NCBI RefSeq assembly: GCF_025766255.1
Contig: NW_026516900.1
Coordinates: 1-31,264, forward strand
From: Zychaea mexicana
Taxonomy: Eukaryota > Mucoromycota > Mucoromycetes > Mucorales > Lichtheimiaceae
Length of the DNA stretch: 31,264 bases
Direction: 5' to 3'
The notes under the pieces were generated by a model. It was not told the origin of the DNA. It did not search any database and saw only the letters and a list, made by a program, of their open reading frames with translations. The position numbers and the translations under genes were made by a program. Within the stretch, counting starts at the first letter, position 1. Each line of letters opens with the position of its first letter. This document shows, in pieces, positions 1 through 9,241 of this stretch.

Positions 1-767
1 TACCTGACTCATTTCGTCTTCAATAATGTAATACTTTTAGTACATTGTTAATCAACCATCTAACACTGACACATTACCTTTATATTTAGCAGTTGTTAAA
101 CATCATATATTAATAATCTAAGGAGATTAGTAATAACATGCATACCAAGAAGTGTTGAAGTCTCTGAGATTAAGAATAAGCTATGCTCAATGCCTCAGAG
201 GATTACGCATGCCAGACCAAGAAGAAAAAAGCCAAGAAGAAAAGCTTGCTGAGTCAGATTACGCGTACGTGTTGCTGCCTAATAATATATCGGAGTTGTT
301 CCTCTTCGTCTTGGCGAATCAGAACAATATATAAAGAGCAGCTTATGCAAATATGCTCTTCCTCAATTCTTACTTCTCTTAAGCAAAATGTCACATCAAA
401 CACAAAACACGTTCATGGGAAGATTTTCTTCGAACCCGCATTCTACTCGCAACTATTGCAATGTTTGCAAATTAAGATACTCGCGAAAAAAAAAACTGGC
501 AGCTTGACAGGTTTACCAGAGGGTGATGACTTAGCGAAATTTCGAGTAATTTGAAGCGATTGTGCGACAGATATGTGGTTTGAGGAGTGGGGATGGATCA
601 GATGACCCAAAATCCCCCCTTAATTCCCTTAAATCGCACCCCCAACCTCAAATTTTGGAGCCTCCCTACTTCATTTTTTCAGGATGCACTGTATTAGCCA
701 ATCAGCATTCGTTATTTGCCATCGGAGACAAAATTATTTTCTAATTTATAAAATCCTTTGCCGGGTG
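1..767. other. Left flank without a recognised gene
   Basis: I see no gene that I can support here. Short open frames exist on the plus strand (152-334 and 183-554), but they overlap one another, are lysine-rich low-complexity translations and show no motif I know. The last part, read on the minus strand from 767 to about 717, continues the frame of the Merlin-like fragment found on the other side of the Tc1 element (2430-2815) for about 17 codons and then meets a stop. So at least the inner 50 bases belonged to the pre-insertion locus. Confidence 0.35.
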
Positions 768-769
768 TA

Positions 770-985
770 TAGGTCAAAAAAGTATCCCAATGATTGGGAC
801 ATTTAACTACTTTCTCACTTTTCTATTGATATAGTGGACCAATCAGAGTGGAACTTTGTATACTAGATGCTGGGCATGTATGCAAGCGGACTTTAGAAAA
901 CAAAACTGAAGGGCGGAGTATTAAAGGAGCATGAGCCATTTTGTATAAAGCTATCATTCGGACACTTTTTTGACACTTTATCAGG
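770..985. repeat. Left terminal inverted repeat of the Tc1 element
   Basis: About 215 bp matching the reverse complement of 2209-2421 at most positions. The outer motif (GTCAAAAAAGTATCCCAATG) recurs at the inner edge (about 954-976) in the opposite orientation, so each repeat arm is bracketed by two inverted copies of the presumed transposase-binding site. Confidence 0.85.
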
Positions 986-1149
986 AGTTTTAATTTCAAG
1001 CCACAAAAAAGATTTTTAACAAGGACACTCCACTTTTTATGTTTTGATCCTTTCTCTTTCACCTTTTCTGCTTCATTTAATGTAAGTTATATATCATTTG
1101 CTCTACTTTTGGTGAAGTTACAGTACAGAACCTTATGAGATATCATTAG

Positions 1150-2159
1150 ATGAAACCTCTTTCAGCTGCCCAGCACTAGTCTGTTGTCCAAGGCCTTCAG
1201 AAGAAGCTATCTATACGTCAAATTGCTAAAGCAACGGGTATAGGCAAAGGCTCTATCCAACGAATTCGAAAAAACGTTGTTACTATATCAGGAACCACTA
1301 AGAATGGTAGACCTTCAAAGCTGGGACAGCATATAAGGAAACTTTTGGCTAGAGAGTTCAAGTCTGGTAACCTCAAGAATGCTCCCGAAGGCTCTAAATA
1401 TATTCAACAGTACTATGGCACCACAGTAGCTCCAGAAACAGTTCGAAATGTACTACGTAAAAGTGGCCTTAAGGCTTTCAAGAAACCAAAGAAGCCAGCC
1501 ATTAGTGAGAAAAACAGAAAGGAGCGACTTAAGTGGGCCAAAGAGCATCAGTACTGGACTATTGAAGATTGGAAAAAGGTGGTCTGGTCTGACGAAACAA
1601 GAATCAATCGTTTTGGAAGTGATGGTGTCGTTTATGTATGGCGCGATCCAAATATAAGGCTGACAAGAAACTATGTTAGACAGACAGTAAAGAATGATGG
1701 AGCAAGAATCATGGTCTGGAGCTGCTTTTCCTGGGATGGTGTTGGCTATATATCGACATTGGCGACAAGAATATGGACAAGAACGATTACCTAGCCATTC
1801 TGGAGTCTGACCTGATGGAATCCTTACACCACTATAATATGAATAAGGATGAGACCATCTTTATGTAAGATAATGATCCCAAACATAAGTCAAAAGTTGT
1901 TATGGACTAGCTGTCTCAGCAAGCATTCCAAGTTATGAAGTGGCCTGCACAGTCTCCTGATCTCAATCTAATTGAAAACATGTGGTCTACATTGAAAAGG
2001 ATGCTTATAAATAAGTATCCTACCCCAGCATCAAATAGAGATGAACTTTTCCAGAGAATTGGTGAATGCTAGTATAGTATTGATGCAACAGAGTGCCAAA
2101 AATACAGTAACTCTATGCCTAATCGAGTGCGGCAAGTTATAGAAGCAAAAGTATTATAG
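1150..2159 (+). pseudogene. Tc1-family DD34E transposase, decayed
   Basis: Cut-and-paste transposase of the Tc1/mariner superfamily. Reading from the ATG at 1150 gives about 336 residues, the normal Tc1 length. An N-terminal helix-turn-helix (LSIRQIAKATGIGKGSIQRI) and a GRPSK linker are followed by the catalytic core: SDET (first Asp), DNDPKH (second Asp) and SPDLNLIENMW (Glu), with 34 residues between the last two. The gene is broken by TAG at 1177-1179, TAA at 1866-1868, TAG at 1908-1910 and TAG at 2070-2072, and by one extra base in the TATATAT run near 1750. The conserved residues expected at these stops are Gln (QDNDPKH) and Trp, so each stop is one C-to-T or G-to-A step from the normal codon. 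No intron is needed. It is non-functional, but its terminal repeats could still be moved by a related enzyme. Confidence 0.92.
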
Positions 2160-2208
2160 ACATCATACTAAAAATTAATTGTACCTTAATAAAACATGAA
2201 GATTTTTG

Positions 2209-2421
2209 AAAGTGTCAAAAAAGTGTCCCAATGATAGTTTTAAAGAAAATAGCTCCTACTCCTTTAATACTCCGCCCATCATTATATTATTTTGAAGTCC
2301 GCTTGTGCATATTCACACCATTTAATATACCAAGTTTCACATTGATTGGTTCAGTATATCAAGAGGAAAAAGAGAAAGTATCCAAATGTCCCAATCATTG
2401 GGACACTTTTTTGACCTAGTG
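2209..2421. repeat. Right terminal inverted repeat of the Tc1 element
   Basis: Partner of 770-985. It ends in TTTTTTGACCTAGTG next to the TA target duplication at 2422-2423. The inner edge (2211-2236) again carries an inverted copy of the terminal AAAAAAGTGTCCCAATGAT motif. Confidence 0.85.
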
Positions 2422-2423
2422 TA

Positions 2424-2815
2424 CCTTTGAATATACTCTCTATATCTTCAATAATTAGTTGAAAGTAATTATATCTTATCTGGCGAACTGTCTCCCAAGT
2501 TAGTTTAGTCTTATTAATAATATTAGTAGCACTAGTATTAATTAACAATTCTAAACCAATTTGTAAGACAACATGTGGAGGTACATTCCGGTATTGAAAA
2601 AAGGAATGAGTCCGAATAGTCCGCTCCAAATTACAGATAGTACATCGGGGAGTGCTATTTGCTCCTATAGACCAAGAAAGAGGCATATCTCGGTTATAGT
2701 TAAGGCACTTCATACTACGGTAAAAAATGCCTTCTTCATATAGATACTGAATACAGGCCTCAGTACTTAAGAAGTAAGGCTTAGTAGGTGTAGGGATATT
2801 GTTGTAGATTGGCAT
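2424..2815 (-). pseudogene. Merlin / IS1595 (ISXO2-like) transposase fragment
   Basis: The minus-strand frame from the ATG at 2815 encodes about 130 residues before it runs into the Tc1 element. A zinc-ribbon-like arrangement is visible (KCLNYNRDMPL, then RCTICNLERTIRTHSFF), followed by a hydrophobic stretch and a helix-turn-helix-like part (TNIINKTKLTWETVRQIR). In IS1595/Merlin transposases the same order occurs: Cys pairs, a 'R.GSFF' motif, a helix-turn-helix, then the DDE core. The core is missing. Across the Tc1 insertion (767 to about 717) the frame continues through a PGK triplet for about 17 codons to a stop, but no 'EIDE' catalytic motif is visible, so the C-terminal catalytic domain is lost or unrecognisable. 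The family call rests on motif spacing only and could be wrong. Confidence 0.5.
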
Positions 2816-3314
2816 ACTATTATAAACTAGTTAGTACCTTTACTTTTATACTTAACTCTCCTTTAAAAGAATACCTTGTAATAGTTTGTTTTATGTATAG
2901 AGATATAGTTGTATATGTGTATAAGTGTTTGAATAAAGGTATTTAGATATAGGTAGGAGAAAGAGTAGATGTAGTAGATGTAAATAGTGTAAAGGGTCTA
3001 GTTTATTTTTTTCTCGTGGGGAAACTGGGAAGACTAAAGAAAAAAAAGAATTCTCAAAAAGATATTGTATTTATACCTTATAAATGTATGCTACATAATT
3101 CAAATTCAGCTCCTATTTATTCTGTAAATAAAAGTCACAATCTAAATTTGGGTATATGAAAGTATTTTTATTACTGAAGTCTTATCTATCAACTACTGAT
3201 ATTTTCTATCATCAAGTACTCATATCTTATCAGATACTCATTCGCTTCAAATAAAACAAATAGTTTTAAGTTTACTCTATATTATACTACTACAGATGCT
3301 CTTTAAATATCTAA
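2816..3314. other. AT-rich spacer, no gene
   Basis: About 500 bp of AT-rich sequence with no coding frame, RNA gene or clear repeat that I can support. Confidence 0.4.
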
Positions 3315-3506
3315 AAAGTATAATACTATAAATGTATAAGCAATGGGATCATCTATAGACTTACTATATAAAAATATATGCTTTTATACTTATTGGAACG
3401 AGGAAAAAAAGCTGCATCTGATGATATATTATTTATATGAAAATAATCAGAATTGGTTAGATCATAGCAAAAACAAGTTTTTCAAAAAAAATTTATACTA
3501 AAGTTT

Positions 3507-3589
3507 GGCAAAAGGGGGATTTAAACTCGCGCCTTCTACCAAAAGTAGAACATAAGGCTAGTGCGTTAGACCACTTCACTAACGCAAAG
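3507..3589 (-). repeat. tRNA-like sequence, left foldback arm
   Basis: On the minus strand, a box-A-like motif (GCGTTAGTGAAGTGGTCTAA) is followed about 45 bases later by a box-B-like motif (CGAGTTTAAATCCC), with a small perfect hairpin (TTCTAC/GTAGAA) between them. This is the layout of a tRNA-derived sequence, but the T-stem does not pair and no clear acceptor stem forms, so it is a tRNA relic or a SINE-like module and not a functional tRNA. Confidence 0.45.
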
Positions 3590-3636
3590 TTTTGAAAAAA
3601 CTAAAGCATATATGTCTGCTATTGCTTAGTCCAGGA

Positions 3637-3789
3637 AAACGTTTAGCTGTCGGGGACCCAATTACCCGTCTATTTCCTTTTTAGGAAGTCACGTGATCTA
3701 AGCCACTTAGCAAGCCCCCGGGAAAACGTTTAGCCGTGGGGGAAGTCAATTACCTGTCTATTTCCTTTTTAGGAAGTCACGAGATCTAA
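3637..3789. repeat. 88-bp tandem units, left foldback arm
   Basis: Nearly two copies of an 88-bp unit (period measured between CACGTGATC at 3690 and CACGAGATC at 3778). Each unit holds CTATTTCCTTTTTAGGAAGT followed by the palindrome TCACGTGA (TCACGAGA in the second). The array continues on the other side of the Harbinger element at 7540. Confidence 0.85.
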
Positions 3790-4142
3790 GGGTGTTCTCA
3801 AAAAGGGCGAACGGCCGTCCGGATGGGGTCCTGATTTAGAAGTAAGGTATTACCAAAATTGTGATAGTCCATACGGACATTTTGAGAGCAATTTTCTGGG
3901 CGTTCGGACCATGCTATTACTATTTTCGTCCACATCTCCAAGTAGTAGTAAGAGATATTGAACAAAAAAAGACGATTAACCATCAAAACAGCATAAAATG
4001 AATACTTTCCTTATTATAAATGCCTACCGAATGTCAGGCTATATAAATAGGCAGGATGAAGAAGTAATAAATGCTAATTATCATCGAAATCTATCCCTTT
4101 CTTATTTTATCACATCAACTTCGTTTATCTTCTTTTATTATC

Positions 4143-5159
4143 ATGAGCGACAATTTTATTATTTGGTTTCTTACTACGTAAGGTTTTAACAGAAGAAACG
4201 GTAGTCAGCTTGTACGATCAACACCTCCTGTCACCCAACAGCAAGAACCAGAAACACAAGGTTTTAACACAAGAAACGGTAGTCAACCTGTACGACCAAC
4301 GCCTCCCGTCACGCAACAGCAAGAACCAGAAACGGTTGAAGCCAGTGAAGGTTCTGACCTCGATACAGTAGGCTCTGGTGATGATAGGGAAGAAGAATCG
4401 ACTGCTGACTGGATAGAAGAAGAAGAAGAAGAATTGATCTGCGCTGTCGAAGAATATTATACTCGCTGGAAGAACGGTAGAAGCAACCAAGAAAAAGGGG
4501 AATGGTGGGACAAGATCTACAATAAGTTCATTGAGGATACCAGTTCTGGACATCGACGTAGCAGAAGTGCTTGTAAGAAGAAATGGGATAAGCTCCTTCG
4601 ACGCTTCCAAAGACTCACTGCGGAAACGAATTAGACCAGAAATGGGGGAGGACGTAATCAAGAGAGGTTCTCTCACTACGATGCGATGATGGCGTTTCTC
4701 CAAGACGATGCTAGTGTGATAGCACCGGTAACAATCGATTCAAATCGTCAAGGCAACCTGGTTCGAACTCATGATGAAGCAAATGCCGGCAACTCTGTCA
4801 CAGATGATGCGGAACAACCACCAGCGTAGCGACGACGAGTTAACAACGATTTGGGCGGCGAGCTTTTGGAGGCGCATGAGCGGGGCCGTGAATAGCTGTT
4901 TGAAAAACTTGACAGCATCTTCGAACAGTTCACCGAACAAGAACGTACACTCAACGCAGAGCGCGAAGCGGCCGATGAGCGACGTTTTCAACAGCAGCTT
5001 CAAGCGATGGTCGATCTTGAAAACAGAAGAGCTGAAAGCCAACGACAGTTAGAAGAAAGAAGGGTCAGAGCAGAGGAGCAGATTGCAGATGTAATTGCAG
5101 CACTTGTAGGACTCACCCGTAGTCAAAATAATAGAGAGCAAAATAACACTGAAGAATAA
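4143..5159 (+). pseudogene. Harbinger SANT/Myb-like accessory protein, four stops
   Basis: In PIF/Harbinger elements this protein binds DNA and helps the transposase enter the nucleus and find the ends. From the ATG at 4143 one frame runs 338 codons to TAA at 5157. It begins with a 26-residue unit repeated twice (GFN.RNGSQ.VR.TPPVTQQQ), then an acidic stretch, then a trihelix/Myb-type segment (EEYYTRWKNGRSNQEKGEWW, later SACKKKWDKLLRRFQRL), and ends in a long coiled coil rich in Glu, Arg and Gln (about residues 250-330). Four in-frame stops interrupt it: TAA 4179-4181, TAG 4632-4634, 4827-4829 and 4893-4895. The first is CAA in the sister repeat copy (ACACAAGGT against ACGTAAGGT), a direct demonstration of a C-to-T change. 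No frameshift is present. Confidence 0.85.
4182..4337 (+). repeat. 78-bp coding tandem repeat
   Basis: Two head-to-tail copies, at 4182-4259 and 4260-4337, in frame within the SANT protein, so each adds 26 residues. The copies differ at several positions, many of them C/T or G/A. Confidence 0.9.
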
Positions 5160-5410
5160 ATGTATTATTTGTATCACTTAACATATCACAAATTATTGAC
5201 ACTTGTGGAAACTATAACGACTTGTCACATTCATACTTTGTGGAACCAATGCAAGGTTATTGATTCTAGAAAATAAAACAATCGATCGCAATAAATTCGC
5301 GCATTGGAAATCGAGAATTAACTTCAACAAACCATTTCGGATAAGTGATATTTACTTAAAACAAATTGGGTTTTTAAAGACTCTTATCATTGTGGTTTTA
5401 TTGATACAAA

Positions 5411-6998
5411 TTATGCTTGACGCCGGCCGGAATGACGTGCTTGTAACTCATCCTTAAGTGTGTCGCGTTTGGCGTTCCCTGCTTGACGTAGCCGCCGTAC
5501 TTCAGCGTCGGTCAAGATGTCGTCTTGTTCGACAGAGATAGACAGCAGGCTGGAAGTATTTGGTTCCATGTCTACTACTGTTGCAGTTTCGGTATCTCCA
5601 CTATCTTCATCTTCTTCGGCTGTTCTACGATGCGCGTCAACTTCGGCAATACTCACAAGATGATGATCGTTAAGCTCCTGGTCAAAATCATCAATGTTAT
5701 CCGGGAGTTCGTTGCCAGGTCGGTCGATGCAGATATTGTGGAGGATACAGCAGACATAGATGGTAGTGGCGAGATCGACTGGATTCAGCTGGTACAAGTA
5801 ATGCTTAAGGAATCGCCAACGCGAAGTGAGCGCACCAAATGCATGTTCAATTGCCATACGCTGTGACGATAAAGCATAATTAAAATCTTTTTTGGCTCGC
5901 TCTTGTGTGTTTTTCGGATAAGGTGTCATAATATACGGGCGTTGAGGATAAGCGGAATCTGTTAAATACAAACTATAATTAGCATAAACTTGCTATATAG
6001 ACATAATGAATCATCTTTATATACCTGCAATAATGTATGAGTCATTTGGACATTTGGCATCTGGATCATTTTTCAAATCTCTTGCTAGTTCCGAATTGGC
6101 AAACACCCGAGAATCGTGTGCACGACCTTGTATCATGACAATATATTAGCAAGGATACAATTACGAAAGGAAATTGTGATTTGTGAACGTTGCCTGATTC
6201 ACCAACATAAACAGTCAAAAACCGCTGCTATGCATCGCATACAGCTAGGAGATTCATTGAATGGTGGTTTTTGCGATCCATCCAACTTATCCCACTATGA
6301 CTTGGCTTGTGGATAATCACTAGCTTCCCATCCATAGCCCCAATAACATTTAGCAATTTGGGTCTTGCTACCGCTCTTGTTCGATCCGATTCGAAAACTA
6401 CTTTTGCAAAGTCGTCTGCATTTTTCTGTACTTCTTCTGGGGTCTGCAGCCATCGGATCATCCTTCTGAGTATGTTCACCATTGCTTGCATAAAGTTCCG
6501 GCTGAAGTTCCTGTAAGAGCCTTGCGAGAAACCAAAACGAGTACTAAACAAACGGTATCCAAGATGCATGTTTGCGTAGCGCCATAGAACACAAGCAATT
6601 TGGATGTATGGTGGAGTAGCACGCGGAGAGCTACGTTGGAAAGCTGGATCTTGAGATAGCATATCCACTAACCAAATGAAAGTAGCCTTGTTCATGCGAT
6701 AATGAGCCTTGTAGCTGTTTCGCGGGTTGTCATCATCCGTCAAGTTCTTATGCTCGATTCTCCAGTAATCCATGGATCGCTTTGCTTGATAGGGACCACG
6801 AACTTGGCGAAAATGGAGAGGGGAACCAATGTAAGCATACATTTCTGGAAGGAAGCCTAATGTTCGGAGCGATGCTTCGGCCATAGTAGTCATAAGAAGC
6901 CAAAACAGTCGACGTCTTCGTTCACTGATACGGCGACGGCGTTGAGTAGCCTGCTCGCGATTAGCTTGAATGAGTGAAAAACGGGAGTTGTTGTCCAT
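5411..6998 (-). pseudogene. PIF/Harbinger DDE transposase, one stop codon
   Basis: Catalyses excision and insertion of the element. Three exons on the minus strand (6998-6203, 6126-6025, 5958-5411) join in frame to 481 residues, a usual length. Intron 1 (6127-6202) starts GTGAATC, has TGCTAAT and ends CAAG; intron 2 (5959-6024) starts GTATAT, has TGCTAAT and ends ACAG. The catalytic triad is complete: Asp in VIGAMDGK, Asp in GRAHDSRVF (made only by splicing intron 1), Glu in RMAIEHAFGAL, followed by CCILHNIC typical of DDE_Tnp_4. DSAYP is restored across intron 2. A basic arginine cluster (QRRRRISERRRR) near the N-terminus could be a nuclear signal. The only lesion is TAG at 6228-6230, most simply CAG changed to TAG. 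Confidence 0.9.
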
Positions 6999-7273
6999 TG
7001 AAAAAAAAAGAAAATTGGAAAAGAGCGGTTTCTTTATTTTTTCTGTGTTTCTTCGTATCTTTTAAGCACGATCAGAATAAACTTGTATTTCTAAAAACAT
7101 TCATATCAGCGATACCTAGCTGTATTATTGGTACTGCAATAATGATGTACTAAAAACAGGTATAGGAAAAAAAATATCTTTTCTGGTTTTCCAAATTCAA
7201 GTCGATTGCCATTGCATGGATGTGACACAGCTATTTTCCTTTTCGAGTTTGGACTGAGGCATCGTCTCAACAA

Positions 7274-7536
7274 TTTGTTGAGACGACGATTTGCTCAATT
7301 TAGAAGCTTCGACCCACCTTCATATGGAAACAATTTTTTGGCATTTTAAATTTATTTCTATTCGTGGGTGGGGCGAACGGCCGTTCGCCCTTTTTGAGAA
7401 CACCCTTGTTGAGACGACCATTCGCTCAATTTGGAAGCTTCGACCTACCTTCATATGGATATAATTTTTCGGCATTTCAAAATTATTTCTATTCGTGGGT
7501 GGGGCGAACGGCCGTTCGCCCTTTTTGAGAACACCC
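7274..7536. repeat. Tandem duplication of the right Harbinger end
   Basis: Two consecutive copies of about 130 bp, each running from TTGTTGAGACGA to the terminal GAGAACACCC. The inner copy therefore contains a second full terminal repeat ending near 7406, in front of the real border at 7536. Just before, 7261-7290 holds a near-perfect palindrome around CGTCTCAACAA/TTGTTGAGACG. Confidence 0.85.
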
Positions 7537-7539
7537 TAA

Positions 7540-8115
7540 GCCACTTAGCAAGCCCCTGGGAAAACGTTTAGCCATTGGGAAAACCAATTAACTGTCTATT
7601 TCCTTTTTAGGAAGTCACGTGATCTAAGCCACTTAGCAAGCCGCTGGGAAAATGTTTAGCCATCAGGAAAACCAATTAACTATCTATTTCCTTTTTAGGA
7701 AGTCACATGATCTAAGCCACTTACTAAGCTCCCAAGGGGTGACTGTAAGAATTTATCCGGTGGCTCAGTGGCTTACTAAGTGGCTTAGATCACGTGACTT
7801 CCTAAAAGGAAATAGACATTTAATTGGTTTTCCCAATGGCTAAACGTTTTCCCAGGGGCTTGCTAAGTGGCTTAGATCACGTGACTTCCTAAAAAGGAAA
7901 TAGACAGTTAATTGGTTTTCCTGATGGCTAAACATTTTCCCAGGGGCTTGCTAAGTGGCTTAGATCTCGTGACTTCCTAAAAAGGAAATAGACAGGTAAT
8001 TGCTTTCCCCCACGGCTAAACGTTTTCCCGGGGGCTTGCTAAGTGGCTTAGATCACGTGACTTCCTAAAAAGGAAATAGATAGGTAATTGGTTTTCCCAA
8101 TGGCTAAACGTTTTC
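7540..8115. repeat. 88-bp tandem units, centre and right foldback arm
   Basis: Continuation of the foldback array: two units in the left-arm orientation (7540-7726), an asymmetric centre, then four units in the opposite orientation with starts at about 7782, 7869, 7957 and 8045 (period 87-88). Most contain TCACGTGA. The unit starting at 7957 carries the variant GATCTCGTG that pairs with the left-arm unit hit by Harbinger. Confidence 0.85.
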
Positions 8116-8157
8116 CTAGGCTACAAAGCAGATATGTATACTTAATTTTTCAAAATC

Positions 8158-8240
8158 TTTGCGTTAGTGAAGTAGTCTAACGCACTAGCCTTATATCCTA
8201 CCTTTTGTAGAAGGCACGAGTTTAAAACCCCCTTTTACCA
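8158..8240 (+). repeat. tRNA-like sequence, right foldback arm
   Basis: Inverted counterpart of 3507-3589, now on the plus strand: GCGTTAGTGAAGTAGTCTAA as box A and CGAGTTTAAAACCC as box B. It has diverged slightly from the left copy, and like it does not fold into a proper cloverleaf. Confidence 0.45.
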
Positions 8241-8466
8241 AACTTTAGTGTAAATGTTTTTTGAAAAACTGGTTTTTGCTATTATCCAACCAATTCTGAT
8301 TATTTTCATATAAATAATATACCATCAGATGCAGCTTTTTTTCCTCGTTCCAATAAGTATAAAAGCATATATTTTTATATAGTAAGTCTATAGATGATCC
8401 CATTGCTTATACATTTATGGTATTATACTTTAGGAATTACTACGCACACGACAAAACTTGACCTCA

Positions 8467-8640
8467 TGCACGACATTTTTTTTGGTAGCTTAGTATTCTG
8501 CAGTTGTTGTGCGCACCGTCTCTCGTGCAGTTTGAAAGACTCTGTGTACAACAAAAAACTAACGTTGCGTACAACAATTTTCTTTGGCAGTTGTCGTACG
8601 TACCGTCTCTTGCAAAATTTAAAAGACCCTGTGTACGACA
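8467..8640. repeat. Degenerate tandem duplication
   Basis: Two diverged copies (about 8467-8553 and 8566-8640) share GTACCGTCTCT-like and GACYCTGTGTAC-like blocks. The motif GTACGACA/GTACAACA recurs at the unit ends. I cannot assign it to a family. Confidence 0.55.
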
Positions 8641-8667
8641 GAACTATGATGATATATACCGTGTAAC

Positions 8668-9241
8668 TTAGAATGTTAACATACCGTGTATCCAAATGGC
8701 TAGCAAACAACTTATTTGTGCCAACATAAGTACTATAATATAGTGAAGCACAAGCAAGAAGATTTCTAAGTAAGCACAAAAAAACGTAGCTAAGACTATA
8801 GAAAAGTGAGTAGACGGTGCACCAAGCTTTTTCACCATTTTAATATCTATGACGGTGGTATTGGCTGCAAAGACATATCCTGTATTTCGTGTTCTAAAAC
8901 TTGCTAGAGCTAGGGCTGTCATATAATTCTATTCAGTTAAAATTTTGACGGTCAATGTAATATTCGACGTATATATAATGTAAGATGATAATAATGTGTA
9001 CACCAAATAGTTGAATATTTGGAGGGTGAAGAACAAAACATATAGTAAGAAATAAGGGATCAGGAAAATAGGTTTTGATATGATTGTAAAGAACAATTAA
9101 TCCGGAGACAAGGCACAAGAGCTTAAATATGAGACAAGAAGAGCATAAATCGTCGAGTACGATGAGGTAAATGACATTTGACACCAAAAAAAGTACAGAA
9201 CTGCATAAGGGGTTATGATTCGTGTTGCTTTTTCTAATCAT
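8668..9241 (-). CDS. Possible membrane protein remnant, two exons
   Basis: Two minus-strand frames (9241 to about 9008, and about 8931 to 8668) can be joined in phase through an intron that starts GTACAC and ends GAATAG, giving about 165 residues with at least four hydrophobic segments (for example VIYLIVLDDLCSSCLIFKLL and FSIVLATFFCAYLEIFLLVL). I do not recognise the family. Its apparent ATG overlaps the stop of the RTC4-like gene (ATGA), and an acceptor-like TTATGCAG lies just inside the frame, so the true 5' exons were probably removed and this ATG is not a real start. It may be a host gene fragment or part of an element. The evidence is hydrophobicity and an in-phase splice only. Confidence 0.35.

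Larger units (their letters stand above)
770..2421 (+). mobile_element. Tc1/mariner element, inactive
   Basis: A complete but dead Tc1-type DNA transposon of about 1.65 kb. Both ends carry inverted repeats of about 210 bp starting TAGGTCAAAAAAGT, and a TA dinucleotide lies at each border (768-769 and 2422-2423), the usual Tc1/mariner target duplication. The right end reads CACTAGGTC from outside, whereas the left starts directly at TAGGTC, so the left terminus has lost or changed three bases. The single gene inside (1150-2159) is a DD34E transposase with four stops and a frameshift. It was inserted next to or inside a Merlin-like gene. Confidence 0.9.
3790..7536. mobile_element. PIF/Harbinger element
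   Basis: A 3747-bp element with terminal inverted repeats GGGTGTTCTCAAAAAGGGCG... and a TAA duplication at both borders (3787-3789 and 7537-7539), the 3-bp TWA signature of PIF/Harbinger transposons. It encodes the two proteins typical of the superfamily: a SANT/Myb-like protein (4143-5159, plus strand) and a DDE transposase (5411-6998, minus strand), in convergent orientation. Both carry nonsense mutations, but no frameshift, so decay is recent. It inserted into a unit of the older foldback array. Confidence 0.93.
3315..8431. mobile_element. Foldback element with tRNA-like arms, split by Harbinger
   Basis: Sequence 3315-3789 is the inverted counterpart of 7957-8431. Once the Harbinger element (3790-7536) is removed, the remaining ~1.37 kb forms a large foldback: outer arm of about 320 bp with a tRNA-like block, then four 88-bp tandem units, a short asymmetric centre near 7727-7775, then four units and the outer arm in reverse. 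The termini read AAAGTATAATAC on both sides. I find no coding capacity and no convincing target duplication at the outer borders, so it is non-autonomous and its mobilising enzyme is unknown. One unit in each arm shares the variant CACGAGATC/GATCTCGTG, which shows that the two arms correspond to each other unit by unit. Confidence 0.75.

Noticed and set aside
3637..8115. CRISPR-like array from the 88-bp units
   Set aside because: The units are contiguous without unique spacers, and the context is a eukaryotic foldback element.
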